A stretch of 6,296 nucleotides of DNA from Desulfobacteraceae bacterium (GCA_011042035.1 DQZA01000206.1:1-6296); one strand, 5' to 3'; shown: positions 1 through 6,296, numbered from the stretch's first letter. Made by a program: numbers and translations. The notes: generated by a model not told the origin, from the letters alone.

Positions 1-711
1 ACAGAATTCTAGGGCCTCTTCATATGTTCTTGCCAGCAGAATTTTCGGTCTTGCACGCATAAGAAGGAGTCTGTGCTCCTCATTCAATCCGCTCTGCAAT
101 ACCTCCTGGGTCTGTTTCACTATTTCTTTATAGATTAGGGGGAGAAATGAAGAATAATAGACAGGTGAATCCTCCACCAGGATCAGAACACGGACCATGG
201 CCCTGCGGGTATCGCGCTCCACATTTAGGCTATCTTCTGCATTCTTTACTAAGGCAAGGAGAAGATCAGAGTTTCCCGACCAAATAAATATCCTATCAAC
301 GCCCGTACAATCCAGGTTTTCCGGTAGGGGGTATATACTTCTTGTACTGTGCGCCAACAAAGTTACCGGCAGGGAAGGTTTTATCCTTTTTATCTCCAGA
401 CTGAGGCTGAAAGCATCCATATCTTCCAGGTGAGGCATGGCGATCACCATGTCGACTGTTTTTTGCTCAAGTAATCTCAAGGCCTCACGGGCAGACGCAG
501 TTCTAGTAACCCGTGGTGGCTGGCTAAGGTTCAACCCCCTATACTCATTGATAATTTGAGAGGCAAGGCTCGTGTCTTCTTCAAGTATAAAGGCATCGTA
601 AGGGCTTGAGACAAGAAGGATTTCCCTTATTTTATTGGCCATCAACTCATGGAAGGCCTTGAAACGAGGATAAAATTCGGCCGGTTCTGGAATCTTTTCC
701 CTGGCTACCAT
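1..711 (-). CDS. Receiver-domain / PEP synthase-like protein, N-terminal part (PEP/pyruvate-binding domain family), runs off the left edge
   Basis: The first 237 codons are visible; the rest lies beyond base 1. The reading frame is open from an ATG at 711. An in-frame TGA lies 14 codons upstream, with no other start codon between, so this is the first usable start, although no clear Shine-Dalgarno precedes it. Residues about 28-150 look like a response-regulator receiver fold (EILLVSSPYDA, then VDMVIAMPHLEDMDAF at 86-101, then PSLPVTLLAHS). The usual phosphoacceptor Asp position is occupied by Met/Ala, and the late conserved Lys region reads IFIWSGN, so this domain appears degenerate. A second receiver-like domain starts near 173 (VRVLILVEDSPVYYSSFLP) and keeps an acidic pair (E180, D181). 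The string YYSSFLPLIYKEI followed by MRARPKILLARTYEEA is what I recall from large proteins of Desulfobacterota and Bacteroidota that carry PEP/pyruvate-binding (pyruvate, water dikinase-like) domains further on. Those catalytic domains are not in the window, so the product is inferred from the N-terminus only. It lies 80 bases after serS on the same strand with no terminator visible, so co-transcription is likely. Confidence 0.68.
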   Translation of the reverse strand, partial: MVAREKIPEPAEFYPRFKAFHELMANKIREILLVSSPYDAFILEEDTSLASQIINEYRGLNLSQPPRVTRTASAREALRLLEQKTVDMVIAMPHLEDMDAFSLSLEIKRIKPSLPVTLLAHSTRSIYPLPENLDCTGVDRIFIWSGNSDLLLALVKNAEDSLNVERDTRRAMVRVLILVEDSPVYYSSFLPLIYKEIVKQTQEVLQSGLNEEHRLLLMRARPKILLARTYEEALEFC

Positions 712-791
712 ATCTTGTAAGTCTCTGAATACTGGGTTAGTAGTTCCTTGTCACCCGGGGGTTTTGGGATAACATCTACGTCATTTCCTAT

Positions 792-2078
792 TCATGATTG
801 TGTCGGTCCGGTTATTTTTTCCACCCCGCCCATATACTGTCTCAATGCCTCGGGTACAACCACGCTCCCGTCAGCCTGCTGGTAATTTTCAAGAATCGCC
901 ACCAGCGTTCTACCTACGGCAAGACCCGAGCCATTGAGCGTATGTACCAGCTCAGTACCCTTTGTCCCCTTTTTCTTGAATCGAATTCCAGCGCGGCGTG
1001 CCTGAAAATCAGTAAAATTGCTGCATGACGAAATTTCCCTATATAACCCCTGGCCAGGTAGCCAAACTTCCAGGTCATATGTCTTTGCAGCAGAAAATCC
1101 GAGATCACCTGTGCACAGGCACACTACCCGATAGTGCAATTCCAAACGGCGCAATATCTCTTCGGCATTTCTGGTAAGGATCTCAAGCTGCTCCCATGAT
1201 TCGTTGGGCTTGCTGAACTTTACCAGTTCTACCTTGTTGAATTGGTGTTGGCGTATCAGACCTCTCGTGTCCTTACCATAGGAACCCGCCTCGGATCGGA
1301 AGCATGGTGTATAAGAAACATAAGAAATGGGGAGCCGCTCTTCGTCCAGAATTTCTTCACGGTGGATATTGGTGACAGGCACTTCAGCAGTGGGAATTAG
1401 AAAATAGTCCCAGCCCTCAATCTTGAACAGGTCTTCCTCGAACTTCGGCAACTGACCCGTACCGGTCATGCAAGCCCTGTTTACCATGAAAGGAGGAAGT
1501 ATTTCCAAGTAGCCGTGTTCTTTGGTGTGGATATCAAGCATGAAATTGATTAGAGCCCTCTCCAATTTGGCTCCCAGCCCCCTATATAAAGCAAACCTTG
1601 CACCTGCTAGTTTGGCAGCACAAGCAAAATCCAGAATGCCCAAATTTTCTCCTATTTCCCAATGGGGCAAGGGTTCAAAATCCATCTGTTTTTTCTCGCC
1701 CCACATCCTTACCACCGTATTGTCTGTCTCGTCCTTTCCGACGGGCACAGAGGCATCAGGAATATTTGGTATCACCATCAACAATTGATTTAATTCCTCA
1801 TCATATTGATCAGCCTCCTTTTCCAGGGTCTTTATTTGGGCAGAGACTTCTTTCATTTCTAGAATCAAATCTGACGCATCTTTCCCCTCTTTTTTTAGTT
1901 TGGCTATCTCCTGGCTGACCGTATTCCTCCTGTGTCTTAAGTCCTCAAGGCGGGTTATAAGAGTTCGCCTCTTGGCATCTACCTCCTCAAAATGGGACAT
2001 ATCGAGCTCATAGTCTCTTGCCTTGAGCATATCCTTTACCTGATCCAGATGGCTTCTCACGAATTTTAGATCCAGCAT
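792..2078 (-). CDS. serS: Seryl-tRNA synthetase (SerRS, class II)
   Basis: This cytoplasmic enzyme activates serine with ATP and charges tRNA-Ser (and tRNA-Sec where present). The 428-residue length is normal for bacterial SerRS. Residues about 1-100 form the N-terminal tRNA-binding arm, rich in Lys/Glu heptads from about 30 to 100, as expected for the long antiparallel coiled coil. The class II core follows: motif 1 near 188-200 (HGYLEILPPFMV, with the conserved Pro), the serine-binding TAE at 230-232, motif 2 at 258-285 (PCFRSEAGSYGKDTRG, then RQHQFNKVEL) and motif 3 at 383-400 (GSGLAVGRTLVAILENYQ, with Arg390). All the key motifs are intact. The ATG start is supported by an AAAGGAG Shine-Dalgarno at 2085-2091 (read on the minus strand), 6 bases upstream. 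The gene heads a leftward unit, divergent from resB, and is followed after 80 bases by the receiver/PEP-synthase-like gene. No T-box or other leader structure was recognised in the short upstream region. Confidence 0.98.
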   Translation of the reverse strand: MLDLKFVRSHLDQVKDMLKARDYELDMSHFEEVDAKRRTLITRLEDLRHRRNTVSQEIAKLKKEGKDASDLILEMKEVSAQIKTLEKEADQYDEELNQLLMVIPNIPDASVPVGKDETDNTVVRMWGEKKQMDFEPLPHWEIGENLGILDFACAAKLAGARFALYRGLGAKLERALINFMLDIHTKEHGYLEILPPFMVNRACMTGTGQLPKFEEDLFKIEGWDYFLIPTAEVPVTNIHREEILDEERLPISYVSYTPCFRSEAGSYGKDTRGLIRQHQFNKVELVKFSKPNESWEQLEILTRNAEEILRRLELHYRVVCLCTGDLGFSAAKTYDLEVWLPGQGLYREISSCSNFTDFQARRAGIRFKKKGTKGTELVHTLNGSGLAVGRTLVAILENYQQADGSVVVPEALRQYMGGVEKITGPTQS

Positions 2079-2296
2079 TACCTACTCCTTTCTCAATTCT
2101 TTCCAACTCGAAAAATACAAAGCATACATATCTTACACTAATAATATTACAAAACACAATCCCTTGACTGTGCTAGAAGAATTGGCATTGCCCTTTATAC
2201 ATCAACGTGGTAAACAAATATACCTATGCATTGCTGAAACGTGCGAAGTCAGTGCACTTTTAAGACCTAAAACAAAGGAGCATAATATCCCATCTC
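2079..2296. promoter_or_regulatory. Divergent intergenic region between serS and resB
   Basis: This 218-base AT-rich stretch separates the two start codons and must carry promoter activity in both directions. Leftwards, a weak candidate for serS is TTGTAA (2147-2152 on the complement) with a 16-base spacer to TATGTA (2125-2130); TTGTGT with TAAGAT 18 bases further on is an equally weak alternative. Rightwards, a good -35-like TTGACT sits at 2164-2169, but no -10 element lies at the right distance: TTTATAC at 2194-2200 is too far. The rightward promoter is therefore unresolved. Short palindromes (GGCATTGCC at 2184-2192, AGTGCACT at 2251-2258) are too short to call operators. No tRNA, small ORF or terminator hairpin is apparent. 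Confidence 0.4.
2274..2280 (+). promoter_or_regulatory. Ribosome binding site of resB at unusually long spacing
   Basis: AAAGGAG is a full Shine-Dalgarno match, but it ends 16 bases before the only in-frame ATG, at 2297. The usual spacing is 5-9 bases. The in-frame codons between are ATA ATA TCC CAT CTC, none a standard start. Either ribosomes tolerate the distance, or initiation uses a rare codon near 2282-2287. The ATG remains the best call. Confidence 0.5.
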
Positions 2297-3709
2297 ATGA
2301 ACAATGATACCAAGAAGCCAAATATTTTATGGAGATCATTTAGGTCTGTTAGACTCACAATTGTATTGCTAATCCTTATTGCTATAGCATCAGTTCTCGG
2401 TACCTTCATCCCGCAGAGGGAAGAGGCCCTGGAATTTGCCCACCGGTTAGATCCCGATACACTTCGTCTCTTTCATGCACTTGGACTCTTTGATATGTAC
2501 CATAGTGCATGGTTTCGAATACTCGTGGGGCTCCTTGCCCTAAATCTCGTGATTTGCTCCATAGATCGGTTTCCGGGTGCATGGCGTCGTTTCTCAGCTA
2601 GGCCACGGCCGGATAGATCTAAGGTCTTTCATGATATTCCCGAAGACCAGCGACTTGAAGTGATAACATCCAGTGAGTCAGTCCTTGAAACAGTGAGGAC
2701 GATCATTGCCTCCAAGTACAAGAGGGTGACCAAGAAAACCTCCCCCCCAGCTACGTTCTTTTATGCTGAGAAGGGTCGGTTTAGCCATTTTGGTGTTTAT
2801 ATCGTGCACCTTAGCGTCTTGATAATTATTGTGGGAGCTCTTATTGGTTCATTTTACGGGTTCGAAGCTTACGTAAATATCCTTGAGGGGGAAAAGGTTG
2901 GCAGTGCCATGATCAGGGGCAGAATGCTTCCCGTGGCCCTGGGTTTCAGTGTAAGGTGCGACGACTTTAGTGTCTCGTTTTATGACAATGGCACCCCAAA
3001 AGAATACCGCTCCGATTTAACATTTTTCGAAAACGGTAAGAAGGTCAAATCAGCAGTAGTGAGGGTAAACCACCCCGCTAAATTTCGTGGGATAATCTTT
3101 TACCAATCAAGCTATGGAACCATACCTGGCGACAGTGCAATGATAAGGCTAGTGAGGAGGGCAAGCAAGCCTGAGGTCAGGTCTGTTAACGCAGGATCCA
3201 ACAAGGAGATTCCCTTGCCCCATGGCGAAGGGACCTTTGTGGTATTGGAAATAAAGGATAACTTCATGAACATGGGGCCTGCCGTGCTGATAAAAGTAAA
3301 ACCCAAGCAGGGGGATCAGATAAGGTTTTGGGTCTTTCAACATCATGAAAGAATAAGTAGGCAGTTTCCGGGTATATTCGATAGATTTCCAAAGCTGAAT
3401 CCTTCGGCCTTCAAACCCTATACCTTCTTGCTTGAGGGAATAGAAAGCAAATATTATACAGGCCTACAGGTGAGTAAAGACCCAGGCGTACCAGTTGTTT
3501 GGGCAGGTTTTTTCCTGATAGTTGCCGGGCTCTTTATAACTTTTTTTACCTCCCATAGACGACTCTGGATAAAAGTTTTGCAACAGGATGGCAAATCTGA
3601 AATAAGTGTTGCCGGTATGGCCAATAAGAACCCGGTGGGACTGGAAAGGGAAATCCACGAACTATTGGGCGAACTGAAGGCTTCTCTAGGGGAAAGGAAA
3701 AATGCTTAA
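2297..3709 (+). CDS. resB: Cytochrome c biogenesis protein ResB (Ccs1, System II)
   Basis: ResB and ResC together form the membrane complex that moves haem across the cytoplasmic membrane and attaches it to CXXCH motifs of apocytochromes c in the periplasm. The 470 residues show the ResB layout. There are three N-terminal membrane segments: about 18-38, about 71-89 and about 163-188, the last carrying His164 and His171. A large extracytoplasmic domain spans about 190-398, and a fourth membrane segment lies at about 399-418, followed by SHRRLW with His420. Family-typical strings include LGTFIPQ (34-40), VNHPAKFRGIIFYQSSYG (257-274) and YYTGLQVSKDPGVPVVW (386-402). A short charged cytoplasmic tail (about 421-470) follows. 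Its C-terminus overlaps the resC start by 8 bases, the classic resBC arrangement. The start is the ATG at 2297, with a distant Shine-Dalgarno. No frameshift or truncation is seen. The thioredoxin-like ResA and CcdA, which reduce apocytochrome thiols in System II, are not in this window. Confidence 0.96.
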   Translation: MNNDTKKPNILWRSFRSVRLTIVLLILIAIASVLGTFIPQREEALEFAHRLDPDTLRLFHALGLFDMYHSAWFRILVGLLALNLVICSIDRFPGAWRRFSARPRPDRSKVFHDIPEDQRLEVITSSESVLETVRTIIASKYKRVTKKTSPPATFFYAEKGRFSHFGVYIVHLSVLIIIVGALIGSFYGFEAYVNILEGEKVGSAMIRGRMLPVALGFSVRCDDFSVSFYDNGTPKEYRSDLTFFENGKKVKSAVVRVNHPAKFRGIIFYQSSYGTIPGDSAMIRLVRRASKPEVRSVNAGSNKEIPLPHGEGTFVVLEIKDNFMNMGPAVLIKVKPKQGDQIRFWVFQHHERISRQFPGIFDRFPKLNPSAFKPYTFLLEGIESKYYTGLQVSKDPGVPVVWAGFFLIVAGLFITFFTSHRRLWIKVLQQDGKSEISVAGMANKNPVGLEREIHELLGELKASLGERKNA

Positions 3710-4544
3710 CTCTACTATATTAAGTTATATTACCTTTGTTTACTTTGGCGCATTCTTTTTTTACCTCTGCATGATGATAATGGGAAAATCGGCCTTTGGA
3801 AAGGTTGCAACGCTTTTTTGTCTTATTGGATTTGTAGGCCAGGCACTTGCCATAGGTTTACGGTGGTACGAATCATACAAACTGGGTATAGGCCACGCCC
3901 CCTTTTCTAACATGTACGAATCACTAATATTTTTTAGCTGGACCATCATCCTTCTTTACTTGATCATTGAGTGGAGGACAAAGAATAAAACACTTGGCGT
4001 ATTTGTCTCCCCTCTGGCTTTCCTGGCCCTGGCTTATGCCTCTTTTTCCCCCTCCATCAACAGCAGGATTCAGCCTTTGGTTCCTGCTCTGAAAAGCAAT
4101 TGGTTGATATCCCACGTTATTACATGTTTCTTTGGCTATGCCGCATTTGGCATCTCATTTGGCCTCAGCCTGATGTATTTGATCAAAAGGATGGGAGGCG
4201 ACAGACCACAAAATGCCTTTCTCAAACTGCTCCCCACCGCGGGCATACTGGACGATCTAAACTACCAGGTAGTAGTTATTGGCTTTTTAATGCTTACCCT
4301 GGGGATAATAACTGGATCCGTTTGGGCCCACTCGGCGTGGGGCAGCTACTGGAGCTGGGACCCTAAGGAGACATGGTCACTTATAACCTGGCTGGTGTAC
4401 GCCCTAGTACTCCACTCTAGAATGGTAAGGGGTTGGCGAGGCAAGCGTATGGCCTTTCTCTGTATTGTGGGCTTCTGTTGTGTTCTTTTCACCTATTTCG
4501 GGGTTAACTACCTCGCTGGCCTGCACAGTTACGCCAAGTCTTGA
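3702..4544 (+). CDS. resC: Cytochrome c biogenesis protein ResC (CcsA, System II haem handling protein)
   Basis: ResC is the haem-binding partner of ResB: an integral membrane protein of the CcmC/CcmF/CcsA haem-handling family that presents haem to apocytochrome c on the periplasmic side. The protein has 280 residues and about eight hydrophobic segments. The diagnostic tryptophan-rich WWD motif is intact at 213-225 (WGSYWSWDPKETW). It is flanked by histidines suited to haem ligation: His65 in GHAPFSNMYESL, His138 in the segment ending SHVI, His210 just before the motif, His238 in VLHSR, and His275 in the C-terminal LAGLHSYA. The ATG at 3702 overlaps the last codons of resB by 8 bases. A purine-rich GGAAAGGA (3691-3698) lies just upstream, so translation is probably coupled to resB. 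A cca gene follows after 15 bases in the same reading frame. Together, resB and resC imply that the organism makes c-type cytochromes by System II rather than the Ccm pathway. Confidence 0.96.
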   Translation: MLNSTILSYITFVYFGAFFFYLCMMIMGKSAFGKVATLFCLIGFVGQALAIGLRWYESYKLGIGHAPFSNMYESLIFFSWTIILLYLIIEWRTKNKTLGVFVSPLAFLALAYASFSPSINSRIQPLVPALKSNWLISHVITCFFGYAAFGISFGLSLMYLIKRMGGDRPQNAFLKLLPTAGILDDLNYQVVVIGFLMLTLGIITGSVWAHSAWGSYWSWDPKETWSLITWLVYALVLHSRMVRGWRGKRMAFLCIVGFCCVLFTYFGVNYLAGLHSYAKS

Positions 4545-4559
4545 CGGGTCTCTTTTCTC

Positions 4560-5906
4560 ATGCCTGGATCAGAAAAGTTAGTTAGGATTGAGCCGCCAGA
4601 ATTTGTGAGCGTTGTTGTGGAGCGCCTCAGGCTCAAGGGATATGAAGTTTATATAGTAGGTGGGGCTGTAAGGGATGCCATACTGGGACGCAACCACCAG
4701 GACTGGGACCTCACCACAAACGCCTCTGCCCCCGACATTCATAGGATCTTTTCTGACATAGGTCACTATCAACTAAAACACGATACCGTCACCCTTGTAC
4801 GCTCGCATCAAAAGATTGAGGTTACCCCATACAGGGCTGAGCAAGGCGCTGATCTGCGTCGAGATTTGGCTCTGAGGGATTTCACAATAAATGCTATGGC
4901 TTATTGCCCCAGCAGAGGACATCTCATTGATTACTTTGGGGGACTTGAAGACCTGAGGAGAAAAAAGATAAGGGCAGTGGGAAATCCTTTAGATCGTTTC
5001 AAAGAAGATCCTTTACGCCTTATCAGGGCCATACGTATTGCCGTGGAACTGGGGTTACAGATCGAGCCCTCCACATGGCATGTGCTCAAAGATATGGCAC
5101 CATTGATATCGGACTGCGCAATGGAAAGGATCAGGGAAGAGCTGATCAAAATCCTTCTGATTCAAAAACCCTCTACAGGCTTTTCAATGTTGCGAAGAGC
5201 TGGACTCCTTGGCCATATAATCCCCGAGCTGCTCGAAGGATACCTCAAAAGACAGAACAGATACCATCGTTACACCATTTTTAAGCATACCATGGTTACA
5301 ATGGACTCCGTTCCTCCGATGCTCCTTCTCCGCTTAGTAGCCCTTCTCCATGATATTGCAAAGCCCAGGGTGAGAGTGAAGGAAAGTGGAAGATGGCGGT
5401 TCATCGGGCATGAACATGAGAGCGCCAAGCTAGCGCAAGACATCATGCATCGGCTCAGATTTTCTTCTTCCCTGATCCATAGGGTTGCCCACCTGGTTAG
5501 ACACCACATGATAAACTATAGCCCCCAGTGGAACGATGCGGCCTTGAGAAGATGGGCGCGAAAGGTTGGTATAGACAACGTACACATTCTTACCACCTTC
5601 CGCAAGGCTGACCTCATTGCCCACGGCACCGATATTGCAGCCGCAGATTTAAGGCTGCTGGGCCAGTTTGAGCAGCGCATTGAGGAGATTTTGCGTAGGG
5701 AAAATACTGTCACTAGCTCAAGTGATCTCTCTATCAATGGTCGAGATGTAATGAAAATTTTGGGTATCGGACCCGGCCCTAGAGTGGGCAAAATCCTGGA
5801 AGAGCTAATGGAGCTGGTCACCGAGAATCCTGAGCTAAATACTCGGGAGCACCTTGTCGATATCTTAAGGAAGGATCCCAGATTTGTGGGTCCCGGTGCC
5901 CAATAA
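4560..5906 (+). CDS. cca: tRNA nucleotidyltransferase with HD domain (class II; probably CC-adding)
   Basis: Enzymes of this family add the 3'-terminal CCA, or part of it, to tRNAs without a nucleic acid template. The 448 residues show the class II order. Motif A is GGAVRD (34-39) with the metal-binding DWD (48-50). Motif B is LRDFTINAMAY (105-115). Next are IDYFGGLEDLR (123-133), motif D EDPLR (149-153, nucleotide selection) and the helix AMERIREEL (187-195). An HD phosphohydrolase-type domain follows (His243, HD at 264-265, GHEHE at 283-287, HH at 315-316). The tail is the usual family C-terminus, INGRDVMKILGIGPGPRVG (392-410). Two oddities stand out. The segment between EVT (87-89) and motif B is about 13 residues shorter than my recollection of CCA-adding enzymes, and the usual RRD of motif B reads LRD, with Leu105. 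A missing flexible loop here is the known hallmark of CC-adding enzymes. The ATG start has no Shine-Dalgarno (the preceding bases are pyrimidine-rich), so translation probably depends on coupling with resC. A poly(A) polymerase or a full CCA-adding activity is the alternative. Confidence 0.92.
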   Translation: MPGSEKLVRIEPPEFVSVVVERLRLKGYEVYIVGGAVRDAILGRNHQDWDLTTNASAPDIHRIFSDIGHYQLKHDTVTLVRSHQKIEVTPYRAEQGADLRRDLALRDFTINAMAYCPSRGHLIDYFGGLEDLRRKKIRAVGNPLDRFKEDPLRLIRAIRIAVELGLQIEPSTWHVLKDMAPLISDCAMERIREELIKILLIQKPSTGFSMLRRAGLLGHIIPELLEGYLKRQNRYHRYTIFKHTMVTMDSVPPMLLLRLVALLHDIAKPRVRVKESGRWRFIGHEHESAKLAQDIMHRLRFSSSLIHRVAHLVRHHMINYSPQWNDAALRRWARKVGIDNVHILTTFRKADLIAHGTDIAAADLRLLGQFEQRIEEILRRENTVTSSSDLSINGRDVMKILGIGPGPRVGKILEELMELVTENPELNTREHLVDILRKDPRFVGPGAQ

Positions 5907-5921
5907 AGTATTCGATATTTC

Positions 5922-5950
5922 TTGACCACTATTGCCCTCTCTTTTATACT
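5922..5950 (+). promoter_or_regulatory. Sigma70-type promoter for the downstream lipoprotein-like gene
   Basis: TTGACC at 5922-5927 and TATACT at 5945-5950 each match the sigma70 consensus at five of six positions and are separated by exactly 17 bases. Transcription would start near 5957, giving a leader of about 40 bases before the ATG at 5998. It is the best promoter-like sequence I found in the window. It suggests that the next gene can be expressed independently of resB-resC-cca, although no terminator separates them. Confidence 0.65.
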
Positions 5951-5997
5951 CCCGAGGCCAAATGCCGCCTTGGTCAACGAAAAGGGACTGATTAGAA

Positions 5998-6296
5998 ATG
6001 GGAACCAAACGAATAGCCAAAGAATTATCACATCTGGGCAGTATCTTGACGCTATTGTTACTTTGGGCCTCCTGGGGCTGTACCCCAACCATTTCCCAGA
6101 CTTCACCTCAGGCAAGGGTACCTGTCACAAAGCAATCCCCTGCCCTTACCGAGCCCCAGGCCCACGCACCCGAAAACAAGCCAGCGGTCTCTGAGGCACC
6201 TAAAAAAAAGAACATTTCACCAACGCAGCCACACCCGCAATCAACCGTTGCCTCCCACAAAGCGCCAGCATCACAAACACCAGCGTCCTTTGAACC
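5998..6296 (+). CDS. Probable secreted lipoprotein with Pro/Ala/Gln/Ser/Thr-rich linker, cut by the right edge
   Basis: An ATG at 5998, preceded by AAAGGGA at 5982-5988 (9-base spacing), opens a frame that runs to the end of the window (99 codons, no stop). The N-terminus has a basic stretch (KRIAKEL), a hydrophobic core (ILTLLLLWA, 16-24) and then SWGC with Cys28, followed by TPTISQTSP. This resembles a type II (lipoprotein) signal peptide, but the lipobox is poor: Trp at -2 and Ser at -3, where Leu is usual. Cleavage by ordinary signal peptidase I, or retention as an anchor, is possible. Residues 29-97 contain no aromatic residue or Cys and are dominated by Pro, Ala, Ser, Thr and Gln with some Lys, the look of an unstructured periplasmic linker before a folded domain that lies outside the window. 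I do not recognise the family. Such linkers precede many envelope domains (SPOR, LysM, TPR, OmpA-like), and nothing here selects one. Confidence 0.72.
   Translation, partial: MGTKRIAKELSHLGSILTLLLLWASWGCTPTISQTSPQARVPVTKQSPALTEPQAHAPENKPAVSEAPKKKNISPTQPHPQSTVASHKAPASQTPASFE

Noticed and set aside
197..433. Rightward 78-codon open frame at the left end.
   Set aside because: It lies opposite the receiver-domain coding sequence, which has clear protein-like conservation on the minus strand. The rightward translation is Arg/Ser-rich and resembles no family I know.
712..791. The serS reading frame stays open for 24 codons after its TGA and reads as a plausible peptide, including DKELLTQYSETYKIW; this suggested readthrough or a small gene.
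   Set aside because: It has no start codon or ribosome-binding site of its own, and a stop-free run of this length is expected by chance. SerRS already ends at its normal C-terminus.
2164..2200. TTGACT and TTTATAC considered as a rightward promoter for resB.
   Set aside because: The spacing between the two elements is about 24 to 26 bases, far from the 16-18 needed. A sigma54 reading (GG and GC 10 bases apart) also fails.
2184..2258. Short palindromes GGCATTGCC and AGTGCACT in the serS-resB gap considered as operator sites.
   Set aside because: They are only 8-9 bases long, differ from each other, and are expected by chance in 218 bases.
5873..5893. Hairpin with a 7-bp stem (GGA-T-CCCA pairing with TGGGTCC) around a 6-base loop near the end of cca, considered as a terminator.
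   Set aside because: It lies inside the coding sequence, has a bulged base, and is followed by a GC-rich stretch and AATAAAG rather than a T tract.
5516..6115. Leftward 199-codon open frame opposite the end of cca and the start of the lipoprotein-like gene.
   Set aside because: It overlaps the conserved C-terminal part of the nucleotidyltransferase and the promoter. Its translation is Ser/Arg-rich with no recognisable motif, typical of an antisense shadow.
1..6296. Search by eye for CRISPR repeats, insertion sequences, tRNA or rRNA genes, phage genes, or toxin-antitoxin or defence modules.
   Set aside because: No repeated spacers, transposase motifs, cloverleaf-like sequence or defence-type domains were seen. 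Gene density is high and nearly all sequence is explained by housekeeping genes.

Overview
The window reads as ordinary chromosomal DNA from a Gram-negative bacterium, most likely a member of the Desulfobacterota (former Deltaproteobacteria). Three things point there: a System II (ResB/ResC) cytochrome c maturation pair, a tRNA nucleotidyltransferase that looks like a CC-adding type (Geobacter is known to have split C- and A-adding enzymes), and the N-terminus of a receiver-domain/PEP-synthase-like protein of a kind I recall from Desulfobacterota and Bacteroidota. This placement is inference; no rRNA or other phylogenetic marker beyond these proteins is present.

Left part, minus strand (1-2078): serS (seryl-tRNA synthetase) is transcribed leftwards. 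After 80 bases it is followed by the first 237 codons of a large protein with two receiver-like domains, which runs off the left edge. A 218-base intergenic region (2079-2296) separates serS from a divergent rightward cluster and should hold the promoters for both sides, although no convincing promoter can be picked out there.

Right part, plus strand (2297-6296): resB and resC overlap by 8 bases and encode the two membrane proteins of the System II cytochrome c synthetase. Fifteen bases later, in the same reading frame as resC, comes a tRNA nucleotidyltransferase gene (cca) with an HD domain. These three probably form one operon. A strong sigma70-type promoter then precedes a new gene, cut by the right edge, for a probable secreted or lipid-anchored protein with a long Pro/Ala/Gln/Ser/Thr-rich linker.

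The genes join two themes: tRNA charging and 3'-end maturation (serS, cca), and assembly of c-type cytochromes for periplasmic electron transport (resBC). I see no CRISPR array, mobile element, tRNA or rRNA gene, phage gene or new defence system. The most informative observation is a shortened loop between motifs A and B of the tRNA nucleotidyltransferase, which predicts that it adds only CC and that a separate A-adding enzyme exists elsewhere in the genome.
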